In this document: one piece after another, positions 1-9,154 of the stretch | How positions within the stretch are numbered: position 1 is the stretch's first letter | Layout: each line of letters opens with the position of its first letter | Source of the DNA: Cymbomonas tetramitiformis | Lineage: Eukaryota; Chlorophyta; Pyramimonadophyceae; Pyramimonadales; Pyramimonadaceae | Direction of reading: 5' to 3' | Assembly (NCBI GenBank): GCA_001247695.2 | Contig: LGRX02024707.1 | Coordinates: forward strand, 56,720-120,719 | DNA: 64,000 nucleotides | Translations under genes and position numbers: made by a program | The notes under the pieces: model-generated | Seen by the model: the letters and a program-made list of their open reading frames with translations, nothing else | Database searches by the model: none | What the model was told of the DNA's origin: nothing

Positions 1-53
1 GGTGGCCATGAAGTTAGTCTTGAGAGGGGTCACCGCAGAAGGATCCCATGAGG

Positions 54-1253
54 TCACCACCTTGCCCACGCATGCTTCTTCCTGATGAGGTAGTAAGCTG
101 AGGTCCACCCCAGAGATTTCCGGAATACACGATTGAGGATGTATACCGCATGGCGGGTGGCCAGGGGCCACATGCTCGCATCAAATCCAAAGGTCAGTAG
201 GAGTGCTCTGGCCATGGCTTGTACATCTCGGTGTGACCTCTCAACCCTTGCCTGGTTCTCATGCAGGTATGGGGAGCCATGCCTCTGCTCAATACCATGC
301 TCCTCACAGAAAGCTGCAGTCTGTCCAGCTATCATAGTGTTGTCACCATCAGTGTGGAGCACCATGTGGTACTCGCTGGACAGGTTCATGGTGCTCCGCA
401 GGCGCTTCACCTCCTGCAGGTACAGCTGGAAGGCCTTGAGGTAGTCCGACTTCAGCTTGAGGAAGAATATGCTTATCTATGTCGTGGAGTCATCGACGAA
501 CAGCACGAGCCATCTGTACCCCCCAGCACTGGTCCTGAATGGTCCACATGTGTCTGACCATACAAGATTTCCCAATTCCTTGGACAGCTCCCTCCCAGTG
601 GGCTTCACAGAGGGCCTTATGGCTTTGGTCAACCTGCAGGCAATGCACCTCTCGGGGCAATGCTGCACTGGGCTGCCAGAGTACTGTGACTCACTGATAC
701 TCATAGGAATACTCTGAGCGAACATGTGGTCAATAGACTTGTCACCAATGTGGCCTAGCCTTACGTGTTGTAGCATCTTGATGTCAAGCCGCTCCGTAGT
801 GTGCGAGTCCTTGAACAACACCACCACTGGCCACTTGGTGTCCTCAATCCATACACGATCTTCCCCACAAGGCTCCAGATTAGCCACATTGTAGCATGAC
901 GCCCTTGGTGCAGAGAATATCTTAGCACCAGCAGGGTATTCATGAATAATATCGAATCGAGAGGTCAGGTTCCACCAACTCGTTGTGACCCACTTAGGCA
1001 ATACGAACCGAAATTTGGTGTTGGGAGGGTCTCTGTCAAAGTCAATGAGGTCTTTCTGAAGACACTGTAGAACGATGTCATGGTCGAAGGGCGGGTTCCC
1101 ATAGCAATGCCTACCAGCCCAATCCTTGACAAAACATGTGTCAGTTATGGTGCAATAGTCATCCAGGATGTGGTTGTCATCAGAGGAAAATAGTTCCAGG
1201 AGGAAAGGACCATGAGTGGTGAAGTGAGGCTCGGTGTCCTCAAATTTCTCTTT
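54..1253 (-). pseudogene. copia pol: Dam-like domain + integrase, stops in frame
   Basis: Continues in the Gag-protease frame after the TGA. Reading leftward, a domain of about 150 residues contains YGNPPFDHD (NPPF at 1,086-1,097), FVLPKW and KWPVVVLF; the same series occurs as WCNPPFSD, LFLLPDF and PWPVLVVL upstream of integrase in the gypsy pol at 49.1-49.6 kb. This matches the motif IV region of Dam-like N6-adenine methyltransferases; a clear AdoMet-binding motif is not obvious. Next come the integrase zinc region (LGHIGDKS, then CIAC, about 620-770) and the catalytic core with WSD, HTDGD and an ARVERSH glutamate. A TAG at 477-479 interrupts the core; the two halves are in frame (1,001 and 410 differ by a multiple of three). 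The frame breaks again near 100. Non-functional as it stands. Confidence 0.72.
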
Positions 1254-4200
1254 TCATTCAGAGCGGTCTCGTTGGTCATCAGTGTGCTTGACAGTACAGG
1301 CTAGATGTGTGTCCAAAGTGTTGTATGTGTCTTCATGCATAATGTACTGGTTGCCAACTCTGGCAAAGGAGAACACCACCCCCCCTTTGGACACAGTTCT
1401 GGCCCCAAAGTCCACAAGGAAACCAGCATCCTCGAGTGCCACCACAGATAAGAGGTTGAAGGGCTGCCCAAGTATGCAGTGCGTGCCGAGGAGCTGTAGC
1501 CCAACCATGCGCCCAGACTGCACATCCCTCTTGGCAAAGGTCACGGAGCCATTGCCGGAGGAGTTCACAGACTGACTCTGTACCACACTGAAAGTCTCAC
1601 AGGCTGTAGTGTCATAGTCCGCATTGAACACCTGGACAGAGTTGAAAATGTGCTTGGTGGCGCCACTGTCGATAACAGCACTCTTGTCCACAGCAGACTG
1701 AGTGCCACTGCTGCCAGCACTCGCACCACATGCCATCTGAATATGGCTAGCATCATAGCAGCTCTCACAATCGTCCTCATAATAGTCACTGGGGAGCACA
1801 CCCACAGAGCAGATGCGAATCTTGCGAGGCGGAGAAAGTAGTCCAGAGGCCCAATCATCAGAGGGGTTGTAGCCCACTCCTTCAACAGGCTGCCCAAGGC
1901 TCATATACTCTTCCTCCTCGTCAGAGTGTCCATAGTACATGCCCTCTTCCTCTTCGTCAGAGTCAGAGGCATCCTCCAGGTCTGGCAGAGAATCACCACC
2001 ATCCGAGTCAGAGTCCGACCCTGAAGCAAGGTCGGGGACTATGCAATCAGAGCCGCTGCCAGCTTGTCCAGAGATAGAGAGAAGATCAGGCATATAGCCG
2101 TCCCCCATCGGATGATAAGACCAGGAATCTCGGTCTGCAAGAAGCCGGTCATAATTGGGGGAACCCAGCGCACCAACAGACCCAGAATCACTCTCAACGG
2201 GCTGTTCAAGGTACTCAGGCCAGGCATCGGTACCCCACCCCTCACCGAGGGACAGCATGCTCCCAAAGTCCTCCACCACTTGTATAAAAGTCTTGGTGGC
2301 CTTCCCGAGCTCAGATGCCCAGCCACGCAGGTCTGCCAGGGAAGTACGCACCATGACAAACTCCAGCTTCAGCAATATGTCCATGTCATCCGTGGCCTGC
2401 CTGATGACATTGAGCTGGTAGAGAACCATCCCATCACTGACAGTGTGTTCAACACCACGAGGAAGGGTAGTGCCATTGTCAAGTATGTGGTGAGCACGAA
2501 GGAATATCTCCACAGACCCAGCCATCATGACAGAGTGCCACCGTTGCAACCCAGGCTTGAACCATAACTGCCTCGGGGATATCTGAAAAGTGTCACCCAA
2601 GTGCTGATCACGTCCACAATCCCACTGGGCCTGTGTCCTCTTCAGGCGAGCCTTGTCAGGGAAGAAGGCAGTGAGGACATCAATGTAGACCCACGAGTCA
2701 TAAACAGGCACAACCTTGGTGCGGTGACGACGGCTGAGCACAGGAGAATGCTTGTTGGGAACGTAGCAGTGACACTTCTTCCTGGTCCTGCGAGGAGGGC
2801 ACCCCACTGAAGACAATTCCACACGAGGTGCACTCACAGTGCCCTCATCGTCCTCAGTGTATCCATCAGTGGTGTGGGGCACAACAAGCTCAGGCTCACC
2901 CACGTCCGCCAGGACAGAGTAGTAATTGAACACCGGGAACACAGAGGACTGGGACTCCATAGGTACAGAGCCCCGACCACATATCCAGTGCTCGCACAGG
3001 GCCGAACTGGAAGGCAGTGGCCCAGAGATGCTGAGATTACCAGTCTCACCTGCCCCCGAGCTCAGGGCAGATTGTGCACCGTCCAGTAATTCACATAATG
3101 ATGACTCCACCAGTCCGGAGTCCTGATACGTAGATAGCTGGCTCGAGGTCGGACAAGGTGTCAGCGAGCCAGAGATACTAGCACGACCAGATTCCAATAG
3201 CCCAGAGCTGCAATAGCTGGCATATATATCTTCACCGGTCTCGTACAGACCAGGGTGTAAGCCAGATGCACTAGCCTCCCGAATAGCAAAGAGGACCTCA
3301 CCAGCCTCTTCCAGTCCAGGATGAAGCTCAGATTGCCCAGCTGCAGCACCAAGATGTTCACCAGGCTTCGGTAAGCTTCCATTCTTCTCGTAGTCAGCCA
3401 CCCTCTTGAGAATTGCCGCCTTGGTAGTCGGCGAAGCCTTCTTGAAGAACGCCTCGCGCTTCTCAACGTTCTTGATGAAACAGTCCTTAGCAGGGTGCCC
3501 ACGTCTATGACAGACAGGGCACGGGACTTTGACAGCCAGCAGTTTGCGCTTCGCCTCCTCCTGCTTACGCCTCTCGTCAGCAATGGCACCAGCAGCCTCA
3601 AATTGAGTATCCAGCGCGTGGGCAGTTTGCGCTACAGCAGCGCGCGGGGCGAGTATGGTGTCGTAGTGAGATGTTACTTGGTCCGACAGCACACTCGCGG
3701 TCGGCAGGGTCTCGGACATGAGTTTGGCCTTGAGGAGCATATAGTCGGGGTGCAGTCGCACAATAGCCATGGCAGAAAATATGGTCTCAACCGTCTCCAT
3801 ACACAGAGGCTTGCCAGAAGGAGTAACGCGCGCGTTCGCGGAGTACTCGCGTATACGCCGAAGAGTCTCCTTCGACTCCAAAAACGTTGGGAGAGAAGGG
3901 GCAAGCCTCGAGAGTTGAGTCGGTAGCGACAGCAGCTTATCCACCTGGGTGATGAAGTAGACGACGCTGGTGTTGCGTCGCAATTTGGATAACTCAACCC
4001 AGGCTCCGTGACCGTCAGAATGTTGTTCATAACTGCGAACGACAGCGTTCGCAGTGCCAGTGGTAACGCGGCAGAGGAAGTCATAAAACAGTTGATTCGC
4101 TTCCTCAAGATAGAGTTCATCCTCCCTCAACATATGGAGTGGAGTAGATTCCGAAAGCAGTAGCGCAAGAGAAGAGTGGCGCAAAGAAGGCTTAATTTTC

Positions 4201-4565
4201 GCAAGCCACTCGTCCCAAACTCCTTCCTGGTCAGTTTCCTTACCAGAAAAGTACGAGTCCGCGGAAAGCCCCTTGGTCATATCAGAAAGACCAGGTAAAG
4301 GACGTCGCCCACCAGCGGGCGACGAATTGCGATGTTTGTCCTCAGGGACAGTGGCGCCGAGAGTTGGGTGATGAAGGCCGCGCATATCGTAGAGCAGAGC
4401 ACTCAAACCTTTCATCATTTCCGTAAGCGCCGAGATTTGCTCCTGCTGACTACTCAGCGCAATATCTCGCAGAGACGACTCGCCAGGCTTCTCTTCGAAT
4501 TCTGGCGCGCCACCAGGAGGTGGCGGTGTCGCAGCTTGGCTATAGCTCTTACTCCCTTTGACCAT
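1254..4565 (-). CDS. copia Gag-protease polyprotein
   Basis: The ATG at 4,565 is chosen because it follows the primer site and opens a conventional Gag start (MVKGSKSYSQ); the frame is open to 4,625 but without a better start. About 1,100 codons. Gag lies in the first third. A retroviral-type zinc knuckle of CX2CX4HX4C spacing (CPVCHRRGHPAKDC) lies near 3,485-3,525. A long acidic Ser/Asp/Glu-rich linker follows (about 1,860-2,060), then the copia-type protease motif IDSGATKHIFN near 1,646-1,680. The ORF closes at a TGA just before the methyltransferase-like region, with pol continuing in the same frame. The stop could be decay, or a stop limiting pol expression by readthrough; the second stop downstream favours decay. 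Confidence 0.85.
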   Translation of the reverse strand: MVKGSKSYSQAATPPPPGGAPEFEEKPGESSLRDIALSSQQEQISALTEMMKGLSALLYDMRGLHHPTLGATVPEDKHRNSSPAGGRRPLPGLSDMTKGLSADSYFSGKETDQEGVWDEWLAKIKPSLRHSSLALLLSESTPLHMLREDELYLEEANQLFYDFLCRVTTGTANAVVRSYEQHSDGHGAWVELSKLRRNTSVVYFITQVDKLLSLPTQLSRLAPSLPTFLESKETLRRIREYSANARVTPSGKPLCMETVETIFSAMAIVRLHPDYMLLKAKLMSETLPTASVLSDQVTSHYDTILAPRAAVAQTAHALDTQFEAAGAIADERRKQEEAKRKLLAVKVPCPVCHRRGHPAKDCFIKNVEKREAFFKKASPTTKAAILKRVADYEKNGSLPKPGEHLGAAAGQSELHPGLEEAGEVLFAIREASASGLHPGLYETGEDIYASYCSSGLLESGRASISGSLTPCPTSSQLSTYQDSGLVESSLCELLDGAQSALSSGAGETGNLSISGPLPSSSALCEHWICGRGSVPMESQSSVFPVFNYYSVLADVGEPELVVPHTTDGYTEDDEGTVSAPRVELSSVGCPPRRTRKKCHCYVPNKHSPVLSRRHRTKVVPVYDSWVYIDVLTAFFPDKARLKRTQAQWDCGRDQHLGDTFQISPRQLWFKPGLQRWHSVMMAGSVEIFLRAHHILDNGTTLPRGVEHTVSDGMVLYQLNVIRQATDDMDILLKLEFVMVRTSLADLRGWASELGKATKTFIQVVEDFGSMLSLGEGWGTDAWPEYLEQPVESDSGSVGALGSPNYDRLLADRDSWSYHPMGDGYMPDLLSISGQAGSGSDCIVPDLASGSDSDSDGGDSLPDLEDASDSDEEEEGMYYGHSDEEEEYMSLGQPVEGVGYNPSDDWASGLLSPPRKIRICSVGVLPSDYYEDDCESCYDASHIQMACGASAGSSGTQSAVDKSAVIDSGATKHIFNSVQVFNADYDTTACETFSVVQSQSVNSSGNGSVTFAKRDVQSGRMVGLQLLGTHCILGQPFNLLSVVALEDAGFLVDFGARTVSKGGVVFSFARVGNQYIMHEDTYNTLDTHLACTVKHTDDQRDRSE

Positions 4566-4637
4566 AGTGAATTCTCTTACGCGCAGCGGAAAATTTGCGT
4601 GATAAACAAAAAAACGGATCCTCACTTACAATGTAAG

Positions 4638-4650
4638 TGGGCCCATAACC
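4638..4650 (-). promoter_or_regulatory. copia primer-binding site (internal tRNA-iMet type)
   Basis: On the minus strand the sequence GGTTATGGGCCCA lies a few bases inside the LTR end and just ahead of gag. It is complementary to the anticodon stem-loop of eukaryotic initiator tRNA-Met (UGGGCCCAUAACC), not to a tRNA 3' end. This is the half-tRNA priming known for Drosophila copia. Confidence 0.78.
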
Positions 4651-4653
4651 TTT

Positions 4654-4925
4654 TGGAATTCAGTACAGGGTTATTTGCAAAAAGCGAGCGCTAACTTTCA
4701 TTGTCAAAAGATATACCAGTTCGCAGCTCGAAACGCCACGAATGTTATCGCCCAATCATTACTGATTGGCCAGTCTAAGTGAAAGTTCGCTATTAGTTAG
4801 TTATGACGTGCCACTGTCGAGTTCATAACGACTGCAGTGACACGTCTGCGATGGGCCGGTGAACTATTACACACTGTGTCTTACCGATGGTCATTATATG
4901 ATCCAACGGCCACGATTAGTTCAGC
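4654..4925 (-). repeat. 5' LTR of the copia element (outer edge approximate)
   Basis: In plus orientation TGGAATTC starts three bases beyond the primer site, giving a minus-strand LTR end in TTCCA. The outer boundary cannot be fixed because the other LTR is not in the window. The end near 4,925, where a (AGATCT)n run begins, is a guess. Confidence 0.4.
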
Positions 4926-4986
4926 AGATCTAGATCTAGATCTAAGGGTTTCATAGGGTTTCTTCAGGGTTCCTTCAGGGTTTGAG
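4925..4986. repeat. AGATCT run and telomere-like AGGGTTT repeats
   Basis: Three AGATCT-type units are followed by four spaced AGGGTT(T/C) units about 11 bp apart. AGGGTTT is a permutation of the plant/algal telomere heptamer TTTAGGG, but the spacing is not telomeric. Possibly the end of an element or a degenerate interstitial repeat. Confidence 0.35.
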
Positions 4987-5063
4987 CATCCTGACTACTG
5001 TGCAAGGCCTAGACAGTCATGCTTTACATCGAACTGATCAGCAGACACTGCAGATTCCAATAC

Positions 5064-5355
5064 CAGTCTCGGATGTGCGGACATGATTTGAAAGCTCGCG
5101 TCTGGACGTGTGGCGTGCTTTGAAGGCCCAGTCTCGGACGTGCGGACATGATTTGAAAGCTCGCGGCTGGACGTGTGGCGTGCTTTGAAGGCCCAGTCTC
5201 GGACGTGCGGACATGATTTGAAAGCTCGCGTCTGGACGTGTGGCGTGCTTTGAAGGCCCAGTCTCGGATGTGCAGACATTATTTGAAAGCTTGCGGCTGG
5301 ACGTGTGGCGTGCTTTGAAGGCCCAGTCTCGGATGTGCGGACATGATTTGAAACC
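5064..5355. repeat. 65-bp tandem repeat, about 4.5 copies
   Basis: Units begin CAGTCTCGGA at 5,064, 5,129, 5,194, 5,259 and 5,324, an exact 65-bp period with few substitutions. Open frames through it are by-products of the repeat. Confidence 0.95.
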
Positions 5356-6844
5356 ATGGGCCCAGCTGTGCGGATATGATTCTAAAGCCTGCTTGGGGAT
5401 CTATGCCCCCTCAAACTAAATAGACTGCAATGAAACTGCGAATCCATCCAGCAGCGCACACACTGCAAGCATTTGCAGTGATAGATCTTGATCTGGGATG
5501 GCACACACACTGAGATGACAAGCCTGGCAGGTAACGAACTGTTTACCCATACCCCGATGAACGCGCGCGTGTATATCTAACCAGCGGATCACTTTGACAT
5601 GTCATCAACGTGATGCCACCGGCATCGGATGAAATCGCAGTGATTTCGAAAAGAAATACTGTTAATAGAAACTTTGGCAAAGCATGCCATATCATTGATC
5701 GCATCCCTGTGCAGGTATAATCCAAGTAACATTCTGATATAGAACGCTGCCCGTTGTTACATGGGCATTACCAGTCACATCCTTTGGTGATGACACATGA
5801 TCACAGATGACGCACAACACGCAACACAACGTCAACAGCTCCCATCCTGGGATACAAGTTACATGTCCAACAAAAGGCATGCCATCTATGATCGTATTTC
5901 AATACCGTGTACTAGATGATGGCTATGGCACTTTCACTGCGCGGACTTGCAACTTGCTAGTATGTTTTCGTGTGTAAAATACCACAGCCCAGCTCAAGAT
6001 ATCTAAGTAGCCTTACCAGTGGGGGGGACTGTCGCCCCTCGGCCCACCTTGGGGGGCTCCCCTCCCTCCCCACCGTTCACCTTGCCCAATTCAGAAATTG
6101 TATAAAAAGGGCATGACCGATGGTATTTGCGACGCGTTTTACACAATGATGGATCACAGTAAAACCGATGATAGGTATGACTATGTATGACTCCTTGATG
6201 GGTATGACCGATGATAGGTATGACCGATTACATGTATGATGCATGACATGTATGAGGGATCACATGTATGACATATGATGCCATGACCAATTTGACCGGT
6301 CACGGGCATGACGGACCGTGAAGGTCATGTTTGCCAAAGGCAAAAGGGACAGAGCTGAATGGCCGTGACGGTTCGTGGCCATTTGTACTCATGTACAGTG
6401 TCACGGAGCTACATGTGGCATTCTGCTCTACTGCAGCAAGAATCGCGATTCTGATTTCACAAAAAATTCGCTGCACACCACCTGCAGCATAGCGGACTTG
6501 CAGTGCAAAGCTGGATGAGCTTCCAGCTGCACTACATTTTCTTTTTTCGACGTGTGTGTACGGAATCTTACCACTCTGCCTTATTCCTCAATTCTTCTCA
6601 CTTCCACTGGGATGTTGTTGGGCCGTCTTTTGTCGGCGGACCTCATGCCATTCAGTGTGCAACGTATCAGTCGTGCACATGTAAGTCAGGATCTGAGTGT
6701 ACCACCCGATGCCTTTGTTGCTCGGGACATGCAAGTGCTATTCGGTGAGTCAGATTTGTGATCCATAGTACCCCTCAACAGTCCCTACATCTTGGGGGGG
6801 GGGGTCTTTGTGAACTCTGCCCTGAATGTGGGGCATGGGCGCAG
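5356..6844. other. no confident gene; TATA-like site and TGAC-rich simple repeats
   Basis: A TATAAAAAGG box sits near 6,108, followed by a run of degenerate TATGACCGATGA-type short repeats (about 6,150-6,310). The TATA box could serve the TraB gene downstream. An open stretch ending at a GTGAGT donor (about 6,552-6,745) may be an upstream exon of that gene, but I could not match it to the TraB family. Confidence 0.4.
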
Positions 6845-9154
6845 GGAGCTTTCGCTGTCGATCCAAAGGAACTTTTAGAATATGTGGAATCTCTCAAAGA
6901 CGCAGATCTTCTCACAGGTGTAATTGTGGGGAGCCGACTCCAAGCTCTCTTCACCTTCTCGTGCAGCACTCGAGTGTTGCCATGCTTGCCCCTTCAACCT
7001 GGTGCCATGGCCGTGGACTCTCGTGTGTACCCGAGTGTCGTGGATGCTTGTCCTCATTTTGAGCCGTGGCTTCGAGAACTTGCATTGTGGTGCCATGGCC
7101 TTGAATATGGCACGGAGTTTGATGGCATATCTGGGTGTTGAACAGGCTTGTGGTATGTGTGATTCGGTATGCCAAATGGTGTGTCACTGGGCATAGTACA
7201 GGCTGGGCATCTGTGAGCTGGAGTGACTTAGCGGAGCTGCCTATGTTTAGGCATATTTAAGTAGAGTGCCTCGTGATATGATGTGTCACACGTTTGTGCT
7301 CTGTCATGTGTGCTTGCATAGATGTTAGGAGGTGGATGACGAGGGAAGTGTGCGTGGGTTATGTTGGCCCACAGAGGCAATCAAGCAGGTTGCTGTGGAG
7401 TTTCCATCGCTGTCTCGGACTTTGATTGAGGAACGGGACTTATATCTCATCAACAGCTTCCGCAAAGCTGCTAAGCATTCGACAGTGAGTGGCGCTAAGG
7501 CATCCCTCAAAGCTTGGAAGATGCACGCGCTTCCCACATCGAGTGTGACACGCGTGTCATATGCACGTGCTTCCCACATCGAGTGCGCCACGCGTGCCAT
7601 ATGCACGCGCTTCCCACATCGAGGGCGCCACGCGTGCCATATGCACGCGCTTCCCACATCGAGTGCGCCACGCGTGTCATATGCACGCGCTTCCCACATC
7701 GAGTGTGCCACGCGTGTCATATGCACGCGCTTCCCACATCGAGTGTGCCACGCGTGTCATATGCACGTGCTTCCCACATCGAGTGCGCCACGCGTGCCAT
7801 ATGCACGTGCTTCCCACATCGAGTGTGCCACGCTGGCATATATATGCACTTCCCACATCGAGTGCGCCACGCGTGTCATATGCACGCGCTTCTCACATCG
7901 AGTGCGCCACGTGGCATATGCGCGCGCTTCCCACATCGAGTGTGCCACGCGTGTAATATGCACGTGCTTCCCACATCGAGTGCGCCACGCGTGTCATATG
8001 CACGCGCTTCCCACATCGAGTGTGCCACGCGTGCCATATGCACGCGCTTCCCACATCGAGTGTGCCACGCGTGTCATACGCACGCGCTTCCCACATCGAG
8101 TGCGCCACGTGCCATATGCGCGCGCTTCCCACATCGAGTGTGCCACGCGTGCCATATGCACGTGCTTCCCACATCGAGTGCGCCACGCATGTCATATGCA
8201 CGCGCTTCCCACATCGAGTGTGCCACGCGTGCCATATGCACGTGCATCCCACATTGAGTGCGCCACGCGTGCCATATGCACGTGCTTCCCACATCGAGTG
8301 CGCCACGCATGTCTTATGCACGCGCTTCCCACATCGAGTGCACGATTTCACCATTTCAACAACCTTGCTCTTGTGTCTCTGTGAGACTTTATTTTGTCTC
8401 AAAGGGCACAAGGTTTGCGCAAGATTGTAATTTTGGAGGTGTGAGTGCAACATCGGGGCTTCTGCTTTGCTTGCAGACTGTTGTCGCAGTGGTAGGCGCC
8501 GGGCATGTGCCTGGTATTTGTAGAAATTGGGATGCTGAAATCGATGTATGTAATCTCCCGCCCGGATCTGCATTTTGACACCAGTAATAGACATGCTCAA
8601 AGATGATGCGCTGCAGCTGAATATGTATCTATCTGCTTAGTGTGTTCCGGGTGGTGGCAAAATGGAGCGCCCATCGTCGGTAAAGTGCATCGTGGGGTTA
8701 GTGAAGCGGACCTCACCCATGAGGGTGGAGGGTTGAGGCGTTTATCCATGGTTCTGGAATAACCGCTGAACGGGGTACAAGAGCGGTCATCGACTCGGAT
8801 GATAGCGCAATTTTTTTGTGCGCTGCTGGAGTGGCTTTCGTTTGGGGTAATGAAATGGCTGTCGTCTGGGGTGGGGGAGCGGCCACGCTCCTCGCCGAAA
8901 TTTTGGTTTTGCATATGAGAGATTTGTGAAAAGAACTCTCAAGTTCACCAATTGGCAGTATGGTTGCAGTCAGCATCCTCTCTTGGGGCCTGTTAGTCCA
9001 GGGCCACGTGGCGGCGCCCTCTTTGGAATGCTCGAAGCACGTTTCACTGCATTAAACAAGGAATTGTTGACCATGCATGCAGGCTGAGAAGCTCCTGGAG
9101 CTTCCCTCCGAAGACGAGCCATCCCTTCTCCGGGCCGCTGCATGGGAGTGGTAA
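6845..9154 (+). CDS. TraB-domain (TRABD-like) protein, four 3' exons
   Basis: Four exons join in frame by GT-AG introns: 6,845-6,917, 7,375-7,484, 8,477-8,545 and 9,083-9,154 (TAA). Spliced, they give DPKELLEYVESLKDADLLT, EFPSLSRTLIEERDLYL, then VVAVVGAGHVPGI followed by NW. The ERD helix and the GAGHVPGI strand are hallmarks of the TraB/PrgY fold; in plants and animals the family sits on mitochondrial or other organelle membranes. The first junction makes T-E-A-I-K in phase 1, the second and third are phase 0, which supports the models. The N-terminal half (the GTAHVS and ELC motifs) was not found, and the usual C-terminal membrane helix is missing, so more exons may exist on both sides. The second intron carries an 820-bp minisatellite. 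This is the best candidate for an ordinary host gene here. Confidence 0.75.
7514..8340. repeat. 40-bp minisatellite, about 20 copies, inside a TraB intron
   Basis: The unit contains CTTCCCACATCGAGTG, then CCACGCGTG and CATATGCACG, repeating every 40 bp with few changes (T/C and G/A transitions, a few short deletions). Forty is not a multiple of three, so all three plus frames stay open and show the same 40-residue protein repeat. Donor GT at 7,485 and acceptor AG ending at 8,476 place it wholly inside an intron. Confidence 0.96.

Larger units (their letters stand above)
1..4925 (-). mobile_element. Ty1/copia LTR retrotransposon, truncated by window edge
   Basis: A copia-order element runs right to left: LTR-like region and primer site near 4,650, then gag, CCHC zinc knuckle, DSGA protease, an extra methyltransferase-like domain, and integrase. 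Protease before integrase, with reverse transcriptase expected beyond position 1, is the Ty1/copia order. The whole internal region shares one reading frame, interrupted by TGA at 1,254-1,256 and TAG at 477-479, and the frame is lost again near position 100. Reverse transcriptase, RNase H and the 3' LTR are outside the window. The element is therefore probably inactive. The extra domain between protease and integrase is not part of a standard copia element. Confidence 0.9.

Noticed and set aside
4944..4986. Interstitial telomere
   Set aside because: Only four AGGGTT(T/C) units, spaced about 11 bp and imperfect.
7332..8384. Long repeat-protein ORFs (HALPTSSVPRVSYARASHIE)
   Set aside because: They arise because a 40-bp unit without stops is read in all three frames; the region is an intron by splice sites and family match.
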